Shown one piece after another: positions 24,183 through 32,904 of a stretch of 64,000 bases of DNA. The notes under the pieces were generated by a model that did not search any database, was not told the origin of the DNA, and saw only the letters and a program-made list of their open reading frames with translations. A program made the position numbers and the translations under genes. Within the stretch, counting starts at the first letter, position 1. Each line of letters opens with the position of its first letter. Source of the stretch: Dendrophyllia cribrosa. Taxonomy: Eukaryota; Cnidaria; Anthozoa; Scleractinia; Dendrophylliidae. The stretch covers positions 7,944,791 to 8,008,790 of the forward strand of contig JAJLRJ010000009.1 of the NCBI GenBank assembly GCA_024195265.1, read 5' to 3'.

Positions 24183-27100
24183 GATTCCCAACTAGCTATA
24201 GTGGAAAGGTAAGCTTCAGTCGGCGCAAAAAAATTATCTGGTCACAATTCATTTATAAAGAACCTTGGAATATGAATGGTATTTTAGCTGTAGAATACCA
24301 GTGAAATCTAAAAACCATTTAACAGATACTTCAACTTTAAATATCTTATGATATCTTATCTTCAGGATAAGCAATGCGCTAGTTGTTAATGTTACAGAAA
24401 TTTGTAACCATGCAGATATGTAAGAACTTTTAACATGCATGACATCTTAAAGGGGCATTGTCACGCAGATTTTGCTGTGTTTTGGTGAAAATACACTAAA
24501 TATATGCCAAAGTACCTTTGCTCAAACATAAAATTGCTTTTAGAACACCAAGAAGATCATATCAAGTGATTTCTTCAAGGAAGAACAAACCATAATAAGT
24601 TTTTCTGAGATTTTTCCACGACTTTTGGGAGGAACTTGAAAAGATTGGCCAATTTTTTCAAGTTGCAATCCATTTCCATCCTGGCCATCCGCAGCCAAAG
24701 ATAACGAATACTAGTTTCTGTGCACTGGTAGAGTATTTGGCAACAAAACTGGATCATTATTTTTAGGTTTCCATACTAAAAATAGGTGACAGTGTTCCTT
24801 TAAATTTGCATGTTTGATTCCATAAAGGATGCTTAATGTTCCATTTTCAGTCTATGGTGTTATGCATGAGCTGTGTGCGCCGTGGTCACTTTTCTTTGCT
24901 GACTGTGCCTTTAAGCAAAAATACACCAATATAATCACACAAAACCGATGTTTCTATTTCCTATAGTCTCCTGGAACACCTTCTCTATCAATTCTGGCAT
25001 TTGAAAAGGGATTTCATGGTCGAACATTAGGTAAGACTGTTCAGAATGACATCACTGTAATCCTTGCTTTGTTCCATCAAATTCCTCAGTCATGCGTACA
25101 TACAGGCTGTTTCATGATTGAAAATGGGTCAAATACACATACAGGAGTCGACCTAGACAGGCCCAGATAGGCATAACCAGCTTACCTTTACAACAAAAAC
25201 AGTTCATGTTTGGTTACTTTTTTAGAGTAATAATTTTTGTCAATGTAGATCATGGCATTTGCTGATGTACACATAGTGTTTATGTTTTATTATTGTTGTT
25301 GTTTTTTCAGGAGCTCTTTCAGTAACCCGGTCAAAAGCCATTGCGAGAGTAGACATTCCTGTTTTTGACTGGCCCAAGGCTCCATTTCCTTATCTGAAGT
25401 ATCCACTAGATAAAAATGAAAGAGCGAACAAAGCAGAAGAAGAGAGATGTCTAGAATTGGTAAGAGGACTGAACCAGTCCTTCTTTTATCTTGTTAAAGG
25501 CCCTGTCACACTATTGCGTATTAAAGAAACGTATGAGTTGCGTATGAAAATTTATAAAATATTTTTCATACGCACAAAATCCCCTTGAAAATACAGCGTA
25601 TGACCAGCGTACCTGACCTATGAGTAACGTACCTCTGGCGTAACTCTCGCGTATTCAGCGTATGCCTAGCGTATGTTTAGGGTATAAACCATACGTCCGA
25701 ATACGCACAAAATTTTTAAGCATGCTTAAAAAAAAGTTTCTGCCTCGCCGTATGCCAGCGTATGCCACCGTAAACGACCCTGCTTGAAACGTATACAACC
25801 TATGCCTAACGTACTCCTAGCGTATGTCAGCGTATACCAGCGTATGAGTGATATTTTTCATACGCTGGCATACGCTAGTACGATACGCAATAGTGTGACA
25901 GGGCCATAATGCGCAATCCTAAACGAGATTCTTATTTGTAAACTGAATACGCTTTTTTTTATTAATTGGCAAGTGATCATTTATCAGTTAAGAGGTTTTT
26001 TTTTCGCTCTTAATGTTTTAGGCTTATTCGTTCAAATCGCTGCCCGCTGCCCGCAAAGGCATGGTGTTGTGTACTAGACCTTCAGAGTTTAACTCTTACG
26101 TCTTTAGTTATACCGTCGTTTGTTTGAAGCTCGAAAAATAATAGGGTTAGAGTTTTTTTGTCTTTGTTGCAAGATAAGTAGTAGCCGCTCAAGTTTGGTT
26201 TCTTGCGGCCTCTAACATCAACCTTGTTTTGTGATAACGAGATGGCTCTCAGAGCCCTTTGATTAACGACGGTTCTCGAATTACATTTTGTGATAAAAAT
26301 GAGGGATAAAAAATTTAAACGACGTTTCGATCTCTCCGAGATCATTTTCAAGTGCGATATAATATGTATAGTGATGAAGTGATGAGAATGCTAGAAATGA
26401 TAAAAACGATAAAAGGTGAAAAAGATACGTGGATATCAAGACCAAGAGATTTAAATGCTATTTTATTCCCTATTTTACTGCAGATGCCACATTTTAGCCT
26501 GCGTTTTTAATCTTGGAAGATTTTAAATGAATAATAATTAGTATATGTACAACAGTTTTATCACTATTTTATATTCAGATCCATTTTTATCTCAAGTCAT
26601 TGGAAACATTTTTATCGATAGTAATTAAATCTACGGATTGCAAGTATTGATTTTAATAAACGATTCAACGAACGAACGTGGCAACTGATCATATATTAAA
26701 AGAAAAGGCAATAAGTGTTTGAAAATATGACAATCCGGCTAAACAAATAATTTGGCCTGGATAGAGTCCGACTGTTTGTTGAGTTTTGGTTTTAATGCCT
26801 TGATAAAGCATTTCAAAAAGTAACCAGTCCGTTTTACTTTTGTACTTGTGTAAGACCTTAAAGTTTTGCACAGTGCTGTCCAGCTCCTTTTAGTATTTCT
26901 CTTTGACGTTATTGCCAACTGCTGATCCCTTTTGTCGATACACTGATGCAGGTGTTGACATGTGAAGCCGACATTATCGGTTTTGGTTTTTGTTCTTTTT
27001 TGCCCACAAAGTCCCATTAAATTTGGCAGAAGGTTTGATATATTTTGCTCTACGTAGACAAAAAGATAATAGAAATTATATCCAGAAGAAGAAGACAAAG

Positions 27101-30100
27101 AAATTTAAACTTTTTGTAGATGATCTGTGAGAGAGCTTAGAGAATGCCAATAGAAACTAATTTATTTCTAAAAAGAGTGGTACACAGTCTTATTTTTCCT
27201 ATCTGTTTGCTTTAGGCTCGGCAAGCAATCATCGATAGCAACAATGCTGGCAAACCTGTTGCAGGGATAATTGTTGAACCTGTTCAAGCGGAAGGAGGTG
27301 GGGAAAAGACTAAATATAGCACAGCATAAAAATATCATAATTATGATAAAGAAACAAATACTAAATGTTCGATGTTGCAATAGGAAGAATAACAGTACAT
27401 AAACATTCTGGAAAGTGAACTTGAAGACCTCACAATTTCGTTCTCAGAGGTTGAGGCTATATGTTTGTAAATAAAGTAAGGATAGAAACTATATACATAC
27501 ATTAGAATTCAATAAAAAGGCGAAAGAAAATTACAGATGCAACCGTTCAGCATACATTATTTCAGACCTTAACAACGAGATATTTTAACTTCCAAGTACC
27601 CCTCATTTTCTTCTTACAGTAGAGTTAGAATCCAGGTTAGTAGTATAAAGTGAACGTTTTGTTTAGTGAACCAAACAAAACTTCATTATTTGCTGCTTTA
27701 CATGCACGCTTGGATTCATTTTGTGCTCTAGGTGACAACCACGCAAGTGCAGAGTTCTTTAAATCCCTCCAAAATATTGCTAAAGAGGTAAGCCGAATTA
27801 ATCCATGTAGTATTCGTGTATACTGTAACTATTAACTGTTAGTTAGTTATTCCCATTTGTGCTCATGTCTATGGTAGTAATGTGTAAGCATTATTTTAGT
27901 TTGTTGTTGTAGTGCTCTATCAGGCCCGGCCAGGGGTTTTGGGTATATGGTGTGCGGGGCTTTTTTAATTTAACTCAGGTATACGGTATTTTGGTGTCAA
28001 GGTACGGGTATAAAGTAGTTCAGTTCGCAAAACTCAAGCCTGCAATTATTCTAGAAAGCGGTCCAATCGTTTTGGCCATTTAAATCAAGTAATTCTGAAC
28101 AAGCCGAAGCTGGACTCTACGTCTGAAATAACTGGTCTTCACGTGGGAATTTGAGCTTACAATTTGGCATGGAAATTATTCACAGTTCTACTTTCCAAAA
28201 CTTAAGAGAACGTGGAAGGCAAAATTGTGATCATAGTTGCATATTAAAATGCAGTAGTATAGTTATGTATCTTATCCTACAAGAAATAGACTGTGAATTG
28301 AGAGAACAGTACCCCGTAACACGTGGGACATGCACGCACATCCTCCTATTAGGGTGCGGTCTTATTGCCAGTTCTAACAATTGCTAAACGCTCTAAGTTT
28401 TCTTTTGGTATTTTGGCCTTGCAATGTTTTTGTTACATAGATTATTCTTTCCACAGTTAGATTCACTGTTGATTGTAGATGAAGTGCAAACTGGTTGTGG
28501 AAGTACTGGTAAATTCTGGTAAGTGCTGCCTTGCTGTACCCATACAGTCCGAGGAAAAAGTGCTTATTTGCCATTCCATGAAATTGTTCACAACATTCAG
28601 ATACTCCTAACGAGTTCTTCTGGTTCTTGTTTGTCATTTTTATATGGCTTGGCAACTTATTGACAAACTACACTTGATTTTGTACAGGGCTCATGAACAT
28701 TGGGGTCTTGATGAACCTCCCGACATTGTGACCTTCTCAAAGAAAATGCAGATTGGAGGCTTCTACCACAAGCCAGAAATTCGAGTTCAGCAGGTCAGTA
28801 AGTCAATGCATACATCTTGATTGCAAGTTATGAATACACACTCGTATGACGACTATACAAATCCTCTGATTGTCATGAATGACATAATCTTCAAATGCTC
28901 GGCCCAAGAACCACTTGAGCATCAACACCTCGCTTAAAACTTCCTTTTCATAGTGATGGGACAAAAACCGGCCAATTAGATGGCAACAGGCTTTTCAATC
29001 AGGATTTCTGTTTCAGTTCAGAAACAAAACTTAGCACAAACCTTAGTGTGAAAAAAAAAACAGCATACAGCTTCAGTCCGTTACTTTTGTTTTTGTATAG
29101 AGTAGTTCTCAATCGAGTGTCGTAAAACCAAAACCAAAGTAATTACTCTGACCAATCACAACAGTCGTAAACAATCCAATGAACCGATCAGAGCTCGAAG
29201 CAATTACATGTCGCCGGCGCCAAGCGCGGGAAAACGCGTGCGAGCAAGTCACGATTGGTTTTGGTTTTACTTCTGATTGGTCGAGAAAGTGGCGCGAGAT
29301 TTTTTAGCCAATCACAAAGCGTAGCAATGCAAAACCAAAGCAATTGTGTAATTACTTTCGACACTCAATTGAAAACTGCTCTAAACCACTTGCTGAACAG
29401 ACTGCCTTGTATGCCTGCATTGATACATTTTTAACTCGAGAATACGCGAAGCGTGAAAAACGAGTTTTCGTATTTAGTGAAAAAAAAGTCACTCAAACAA
29501 TCGTTTTGTCACCAACAACGAACATATCATTGTTAGCTTGTTAGTTTATAAATTAGTTGATAAGCTTAATTGACTTTCCGATTTTTCACAGCCGATGCGT
29601 ATTTTTAACACCTGGATGGGTGATCAAAGTAAGCTCATCCTTCTTAAAGAGGTTGTAAAAGTGATCCAAGAAGAAGGCCTTCTTCAGAGAGTACAGGAGA
29701 GTGGCCGAGTACTGCTTACTGGGTTGGAGAATATACAGGTATATTGTAATATGATAATAATAACATTGGAATATGATCAAATGCGCATTACAACACTGTT
29801 CGGGGGACTTCGCCAGACTGCTAATGCAGTTTCTCGAGAGGCGAATTAAGGACACCCTTTTTACGTTCCCCACTGGAAACGAGAGGGCTATTTTTACGTG
29901 GTCAGCCTGCGAGCAAGCTCTTGGGCTCGGGAGCGGGGGTTGGGGAGGGGGAGGCCCCGAGAGCTTGCTCGCAGGCTAATCCTTCGGGTAGTCCAGCACT
30001 TGCCCAAACGATATCTGTGATTCGCTAAGAAAATAATAGATTTGTCCCGCTGGGATATGGATTAGGGATAGGGGCATTGACATTCAAGTGATATATCAAT

Positions 30101-32144
30101 TGTATCGTTCGCCAATCACAGACATCGTTTGGACAGCTACGGGGTCCGGGGTCGCCCAATCCTTCACGCACCACCTATCTTTAGCTCCCCACCATCTGAA
30201 CACCTGGAACAGACCACTAAACCTGAAATCAGAAATCTGTTGCACCATCCCTGTCACTTGAAATCCTAGTATCCCTTAGAGTTTTTAGCCATAATAGCGT
30301 TATTAGAATGCAGTTTGTTCCCCTCGACGTTTTTATTCATAGATTCGTTGATTTCATTTTGATTACGAATTTTCTTATCTAGGAAAAATATCCTGGCTTA
30401 TTTTCTCGTGCCAGAGGTGTTGGAACATTCTGTGCAATTGACTGTAGGGATGCAGACACTCGCGCAGAGTTTATTTCTAGAATGAAAGAAAACGGTAAGT
30501 TGCATGCCGTAATTTAATTTTTCCCGACACCCCCAACGTTCCTGTTTGGAGAGGAGAGAATGTGTGTGACAAACGTCACAAATAATGATGAGATGACTAG
30601 CGGGCAGCACGGATTGTAGTCTGGTATTTTCTGTTTGTTGCAACTTCAAGCTTTCTTGGGAAAAAATGTCTTCAAGTGAATAGGATTCGAGTTGGGGTGT
30701 GTTTCTATCATGATTTGTCATGTACCTGTGCAGTTGAAAAGTAGCCAAGGAGAATTTTCCGCCTTATGTGTCTTATTCTTTAGAATTGTAGAGTGATATT
30801 ACAGCGCGACGCGCCTTACCGTGAATACCCAACAAACCTTTTCACAAGTTAGCGAATCAGAGAGCGCAAATTCAATTGACGGGCACGCCTCCTCGCAAAA
30901 TTCGCTTCGTGTTTATCACAGGAGTGTAAAGTTTGTTAAAAACTACGACAATTTTATTCACTTTATTGCTTCACACCTAACCGCAGTTACGAAAATGACT
31001 ATGAGAATTAGTTGGCGATATCGTGGAAACTTGTAAAAAAAGGTTTGTTGGGTGTTCACGGTAAGGCGCGTTACATTGTAACATAACCAGCCTTGAGTTG
31101 TGATCATATGAGCCAACCGTAAGCCAACCACAAAACATTTCCAGACCAAAATGGTTAAATTACATACCTTTTTTTAGACCAAAACACAGCTATATCCATG
31201 ATAGCTAGAATATAGCTAGTCTGGTCCATGACCTCTGCGCGCATACTGTGCAGAGCTTTCTTAAAGCCTTGGTGTCAAACGCGACAGCGCTTGACAAATC
31301 GATTAACGGGTGTGGTCACATTCGATTACGCGCCGAGAACGAAAGGTAAAAAAAACCTAAAATATAGCTTATATCGAAAAGTTTCACCGGTACCTCACGG
31401 TGGAGCTGTCAGGGAGCAGATTGATTTCTAAAAAAAATAAAACATCATAGTTCGATTAAAGAGACATTTTCCCGCCGAAAACTTTGCTTAGCTTATTTCC
31501 ACGTTATACAACATAGTTGGATAAAAGGATTCTATGAAGCAGTAGTTTGGAGATAAAGTGCAGGCCCCGGTTGTTCAAAAGGTGGATAGCGCTATCCACC
31601 GGATAAATCACTATCCAGTGGATAAGTATTAACAAAATCCTTTGTGTTATCCACTAGATAGTGATTTATCCGGTGGATAGCGCTATCCACCTTTTGAACA
31701 ACCGGGGCCAGGATTGCAAGGATTGAAGTGGATTACAGTTCATGGAATTTGATTTATTGACAGGCGGTCAAGAAATCAAACTTACCATTCTTGTGAAAGT
31801 TTGACCTTCCTGGCCGTTATTTGTCTGTTTAGCTCATATTTCTTCGCTTTTATCTCTTAATGGTATCTTTCAAACCCTTCATCGTGAAAACACGATATTT
31901 CAGCTGGTGCAGTGTCCCTTTATTACACTGTAAGCGCTTCAGTCTTTCAGGGGATAACGTAATTTTCAAAATAGCTCATGTACGCAATGCGTGCCTATGT
32001 TTTTTTTGTTGTCTTACAGGTGTGGAGCTGGGAGGAGGAAGTGGGGCTACTAGCATCCGATTCAGACCAACGTTGACGTTCTCGTCTCACCATGCCAGTA
32101 TTTTATTGGACGCTATGAACAAAGTGGCCTCCCAAATGAAGTGA
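11967..32144 (+). CDS. ABAT: 4-aminobutyrate aminotransferase, mitochondrial (complete, 17 exons)
   Basis: PLP-dependent class III aminotransferase converting GABA plus 2-oxoglutarate to succinic semialdehyde plus glutamate in the mitochondrial matrix. Seventeen exons join in phase to 494 codons plus TGA, against about 500 residues in mammals. Residues 1-22 are Arg-rich without acidic residues, as in a mitochondrial presequence. VPGPRS-type IPGPRSK follows. [11 protein letters not shown] (exon 7) keeps both cysteines that hold the 2Fe-2S cluster in the pig enzyme. FHGR (residues 210-213), DEVQTG (from Asp319) and FSKKM, whose second Lys (351) is the likely PLP Schiff-base lysine, are all intact. 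The C-terminus has [10 protein letters not shown]. Introns carry many TIR elements and satellites but no exon is interrupted. A candidate AATAAA lies at 32747-32752. Confidence 0.96.
12876..13176 (+). mobile_element. tRNA-derived SINE with 12-bp target duplication
   Basis: The head has a good A box (TAGTCTAGTGG) and B box (GGTGATTCGAAGC). The body contains GCGATGGACTAGCATCCCAT, a core-like motif seen in several metazoan SINEs, and the tail is an ACTTT/ACTTTT repeat. ACTTTAGCAAGC flanks it at 12864-12875 and 13177-13188. Located in ABAT intron 1. Confidence 0.88.
13194..14068. other. Distal part of ABAT intron 1
   Basis: No exon is visible. It holds short TE-like inverted fragments, including TCTTATAGA and GTGTCCATTAAG motifs at about 13330-13425, and a partial inverted pair (GCATGGGCAGTGC at about 13822 against CACTGCCCATGC at about 13946). 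Confidence 0.4.
14069..14148 (+). CDS. ABAT: ABAT exon 2
   Basis: An AAGCAG acceptor and a GTACTA donor bound 80 nt. It encodes [14 protein letters not shown], then [12 protein letters not shown], matching the conserved EVPGPRS region at the start of the mature enzyme. An alternative acceptor at 14051 would break phase with exon 1. Confidence 0.85.
14245..15133. mobile_element. TTAA-flanked MITE (family B, copy 1) with nested GATC-rich element
   Basis: The left end TTAAAGGGACACT is mirrored by AGTGCCCCTTTAA. The interior after 14750 (GGCTGAAATATTGTGTTTTC and on through AACTGTAATCCACTTCAATC) matches, in opposite orientation, the element at 31456-31923, establishing a family. Copy 1 is split near its left end by the 14258-14744 insertion. 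It starts about 100 bp after ABAT exon 2. Confidence 0.82.
14258..14744. mobile_element. GATC-rich nested foldback element
   Basis: CCCTGGTGAGAATC and its inverse GATTTTCACCAGGG bound about 487 bp made almost wholly of short, degenerate, self-complementary units such as AAGGATCTTTAAAGATCCTT. GATC recurs every 10-20 bases. It interrupts a TTAA-flanked MITE and can fold on itself in many registers. It is non-coding. Confidence 0.8.
15423..15462. repeat. (ATT)n microsatellite
   Basis: Uninterrupted ATT units, about 13 copies, in ABAT intron 2. Confidence 0.9.
15779..15808 (+). CDS. ABAT: ABAT exon 3 (30 nt)
   Basis: This microexon-sized segment encodes [10 protein letters not shown] between TATAG and GTAAGT, phase 0 on both sides. 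It corresponds to the helix after PGPRS in the family. Confidence 0.85.
16884..17001 (+). CDS. ABAT: ABAT exon 4
   Basis: CTGCAG acceptor; encodes [20 protein letters not shown], then [20 protein letters not shown]. The GNYIVDxDGN and QIxSIPxGY patterns are diagnostic of GABA transaminase. It ends in phase 1. Confidence 0.93.
17116..17303. mobile_element. Small TIR element with internal tandem repeat
   Basis: TACAGTACCGGACAGAAGT at the left is mirrored by ACTTCTGTCCGGTACTGTA at the right. Inside are about three tandem copies of a 22-bp unit (GGGAACGCAAAATGGAACGC). 188 bp in ABAT intron 4. Confidence 0.85.
17896..17945 (+). CDS. ABAT: ABAT exon 5
   Basis: Encodes [16 protein letters not shown], bounded by TACAG and GTGAGA. 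It restores phase 0 after exon 4. Confidence 0.92.
18359..18666. mobile_element. MITE with GGCTGGTTCCCAC termini
   Basis: GGCTGGTTCCCACTAGC is mirrored imperfectly by GCTTGTGGGAACCAAGC. 308 bp, non-coding, ending 65 bp before ABAT exon 6. Confidence 0.65.
18732..18812 (+). CDS. ABAT: ABAT exon 6
   Basis: Encodes [14 protein letters not shown], then [13 protein letters not shown], 27 codons in phase 0 with a GTAAGT donor. FVNRxALGxxPP is a family signature. Confidence 0.93.
19074..19749. mobile_element. TTAA-flanked TIR element, 676 bp
   Basis: TTAAGGTGGCTTACTACAGT is mirrored by ACTGTATTCGGCCACCTTAA. The right third is rich in GCGCG. No transposase. ABAT intron 6. Confidence 0.75.
19815..20905. 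repeat. 62-bp satellite array
   Basis: About 16-18 degenerate copies of a 62-bp unit. The unit is built from two related halves: GCATTAATGAAGCCAGGGCT-CCAGCT and ACATTAATATTGGGCCAATG-AAGCAGGGCTCTGGCT. Early copies lack one half. ABAT intron 6; interrupted at 20065-20181 by a small TIR element. Confidence 0.92.
20065..20181. mobile_element. MITE inserted in the satellite
   Basis: GTTTCTTGGTGTTGC and the inverse GCAACACCAAGAAAC bound 117 bp with no similarity to the satellite. The array resumes at about 20190, so the element post-dates array formation. Confidence 0.75.
20901..21117. repeat. ACTGC/ACTGT low-complexity array
   Basis: The sequence is almost entirely ACTGC, ACTGT and AGTGC pentamers, largely self-complementary. 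It follows the 62-bp satellite directly. The two overlapping open frames here are by-products of the pentamer pattern. Confidence 0.9.
21322..22340. mobile_element. TTAA-flanked TIR element, 1.0 kb
   Basis: TTAACCCATTCACACCTGA is mirrored by TCAGGTGTCAATGGGTTAA. It ends 15 bp before ABAT exon 7, so it supplies that exon's polypyrimidine tract region. The inner frame 21624-21935 is open but unrecognised. The TTAA ends suggest piggyBac-type mobilisation (inference). Confidence 0.8.
22356..22448 (+). CDS. ABAT: ABAT exon 7 (Fe-S ligand cysteines)
   Basis: Encodes [20 protein letters not shown], then [11 protein letters not shown]. The Cys-x-x-Cys (residues 156 and 159) corresponds to the pair that bridges the 2Fe-2S cluster between subunits in pig GABA transaminase. 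Confidence 0.94.
22449..24038. other. ABAT intron 7
   Basis: I see no exon, clear TIR pair or tandem array in this 1.6 kb intron. It contains poly-pyrimidine and AT-rich stretches only. Confidence 0.5.
24039..24101 (+). CDS. ABAT: ABAT exon 8
   Basis: 21 codons, [20 protein letters not shown] then Q, between TTAAAG and GTGAGA, phase 0 on both sides. Confidence 0.9.
24133..24180. repeat. (AAT)n microsatellite
   Basis: About 16 uninterrupted AAT units in ABAT intron 8. Confidence 0.92.
24447..24803. mobile_element. TTAA-flanked MITE, 357 bp
   Basis: TTAAAGGGGCATTGTCAC is mirrored by GTGACAGTGTTCCTTTAA. The terminal motif resembles family B but the interior differs, so it is a relative and not a copy. 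ABAT intron 8. Confidence 0.78.
24967..25030 (+). CDS. ABAT: ABAT exon 9 (FHGR)
   Basis: Encodes [20 protein letters not shown], then L. His and Arg of FHGR line the PLP and substrate site. CTATAG acceptor, GTAAGA donor, ends in phase 1. Confidence 0.94.
25311..25459 (+). CDS. ABAT: ABAT exon 10
   Basis: Encodes [20 protein letters not shown], then [14 protein letters not shown] and an acidic/basic stretch ending CLEL. SKAIxxxDIPxFDWPxAPFPxLKYPL is the GABA transaminase pattern. TTTCAG acceptor, GTAAGA donor. Confidence 0.95.
25499..25905. mobile_element. MITE built on CGTATG-type repeats
   Basis: GGCCCTGTCACACTATTGCG is mirrored by CGCAATAGTGTGACAGGGCC. The interior is dominated by AGCGTATGCC and CGTAT variants on both strands. 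ABAT intron 10, starting 39 bp after the exon. Confidence 0.85.
25906..27215. other. Remainder of ABAT intron 10
   Basis: About 1.3 kb without an exon. It has a conspicuous GATCTCTCCGAGATC palindrome near 26330-26344 and otherwise nothing I recognise. Confidence 0.45.
27216..27297 (+). CDS. ABAT: ABAT exon 11
   Basis: Encodes [15 protein letters not shown], then [13 protein letters not shown]. The donor GTGGGG is weaker than its neighbours, but phase 1 and the GGDNHAS junction with exon 12 are exactly conserved. Confidence 0.92.
27732..27787 (+). CDS. ABAT: ABAT exon 12
   Basis: Encodes [19 protein letters not shown] in continuation of exon 11. CTCTAG acceptor, GTAAGC donor. Confidence 0.93.
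28457..28518 (+). CDS. ABAT: ABAT exon 13 (PLP aspartate)
   Basis: Encodes [20 protein letters not shown]. Asp319 of VDEVQTG is the residue that pairs with the PLP pyridine nitrogen in class III aminotransferases. Ends in phase 2 with a GTAAGT donor. Confidence 0.95.
28688..28793 (+). CDS. ABAT: ABAT exon 14 (PLP lysine)
   Basis: Encodes [20 protein letters not shown], then [16 protein letters not shown]. By alignment to class III enzymes, the second Lys of SKK is the Schiff-base lysine. TACAG acceptor, GTCAGT donor. Confidence 0.95.
29099..29382. mobile_element. MITE with AGAGYAGTTYTCAAT termini
   Basis: AGAGTAGTTCTCAATCGAGT is mirrored by TCAATTGAAAACTGCTCT, with AAAACCAAAGYAATT subterminal repeats. 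284 bp in ABAT intron 14. Confidence 0.8.
29592..29738 (+). CDS. ABAT: ABAT exon 15
   Basis: 49 codons in phase 0, beginning [20 protein letters not shown]. The RIFNTWxGDxSK motif is specific to this family. TCACAG acceptor, GTATAT donor. Confidence 0.94.
29904..29977. repeat. Short GC-rich hairpin
   Basis: AGCCTGCGAGCAAGCTCT pairs with AGAGCTTGCTCGCAGGCT around a G-rich loop (74 bp overall). ABAT intron 15. Confidence 0.8.
30004..30132. mobile_element. Small TIR element, 129 bp
   Basis: CCAAACGATATCTGTGATTC pairs with GCCAATCACAGACATCGTTTGG in imperfect inverted form. ABAT intron 15, 27 bp after the hairpin. Confidence 0.6.
30383..30494 (+). CDS. ABAT: ABAT exon 16
   Basis: Encodes [20 protein letters not shown], then [18 protein letters not shown]. 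The RxRGxGTFC motif is conserved. Ends in phase 1 at GTAAGT. Confidence 0.93.
30799..31081. mobile_element. MITE (family A, copy 2)
   Basis: TTACAGCGCGACGCGCCTTA and the inverse ending GTTACATTGTAA bound 283 bp. It matches the 76-518 element at both ends and subterminally, so it is a shorter family member. ABAT intron 16. Confidence 0.78.
31456..31923. mobile_element. MITE (family B, copy 2) with nested palindrome
   Basis: In inverse orientation to the 14245-15133 element it shares TCACAAGAATGG, AATAAATCAAATT and CTGTAATCCACTTC blocks. The left TTAA is intact and the right one has decayed. It is interrupted at 31564 by a palindromic element. ABAT intron 16. Confidence 0.78.
31564..31708. mobile_element. 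Nested near-perfect palindromic MITE with CAG duplication
   Basis: GCCCCGGTTGTTCAAAAGGT and its inverse bound 145 bp that folds end to end. CAG precedes (31561-31563) and follows (31709-31711). The uninterrupted relative at about 15002-15011 has a single copy of this site, so a 3-bp target duplication is supported. Confidence 0.88.
32020..32144 (+). CDS. ABAT: ABAT exon 17 and stop
   Basis: Encodes [20 protein letters not shown], then [20 protein letters not shown] and TGA. The length and the [10 protein letters not shown] motif match the C-terminus of the family. Confidence 0.95.
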
Positions 32145-32358
32145 TACTTTCAGCTGCACTTGACTTTTAAAAAGAAAGTTTATATAGATACTTATTGAAA
32201 ATAGAAAAATTGACTATGAATCAGAAGTACCCTTGTCACAAAACTATGCTGAAGATCTGAGAAAAATCGAAACACTGAATACAAAGAAATCTTGGTTACT
32301 ACACCAGTGCGACATTTGATTATTAGACTATATACTGTTGACATGGACATCGAATCTA

Positions 32359-32445
32359 AAGCCTGGTTTCCATATAATCGCATGGAAACGATACGTTACG
32401 ATCGACGATCGCTGCGATCGTTGCGATTATATGGAAACCAGGCTT
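32359..32445. mobile_element. 87-bp palindromic MITE
   Basis: AAGCCTGGTTTCCATATAAT and its inverse bound a GATCG-rich centre. It lies in the ABAT 3' UTR or downstream flank. Confidence 0.85.
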
Positions 32446-32636
32446 AACAGGGTGTGAATGATAATTAGTATGAAGTAATTTGCGATCTTGATTTTCCAAT
32501 TAGTTATCATCCAAGGAGATTTAAGTGGGAAAAATATAAAAACGGTTAATGGAAATTTTGTCACACTTTGCAGTGTTGTTGTTCTATTAGAAATTCAACT
32601 CAGCTCTGTGAAGTTTTTATTATAGCCATAAAAGTT

Positions 32637-32663
32637 AGTGACTGCGTGGCAGTCACTAACTGG
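32637..32663. repeat. Short hairpin downstream of ABAT
   Basis: GTTAGTGACTGC and GCAGTCACTAAC are separated by three bases. It lies about 500 bp after the ABAT stop and about 90 bp before a candidate AATAAA. Confidence 0.55.
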
Positions 32664-32746
32664 CTTCGTTAGCATGTGGAAAACTCAAAGTAATTTTTAC
32701 TGTAAAATGAGGCCAGTAGAGATAAGTAATATACATATAAAAGAAT

Positions 32747-32752
32747 AATAAA
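32747..32752 (+). promoter_or_regulatory. ABAT: Candidate ABAT polyadenylation signal
   Basis: AATAAA about 600 nt after the stop codon. It is the first canonical hexamer I noticed downstream; a variant signal nearer the stop is possible. Confidence 0.35.
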
Positions 32753-32904
32753 TCCGCGCCATTTACGAACATCAAAGGTCTTTATAAAATGTACAAGGAA
32801 AAGCGCGCGCTATGATTCGTCAAACAGAGTTCATTATAATTTCATAAAGCACGCGTGAATTCTTGTCTCTTCGTGGTCGTTTTTATTTTATAAAATATTT
32901 ATTT

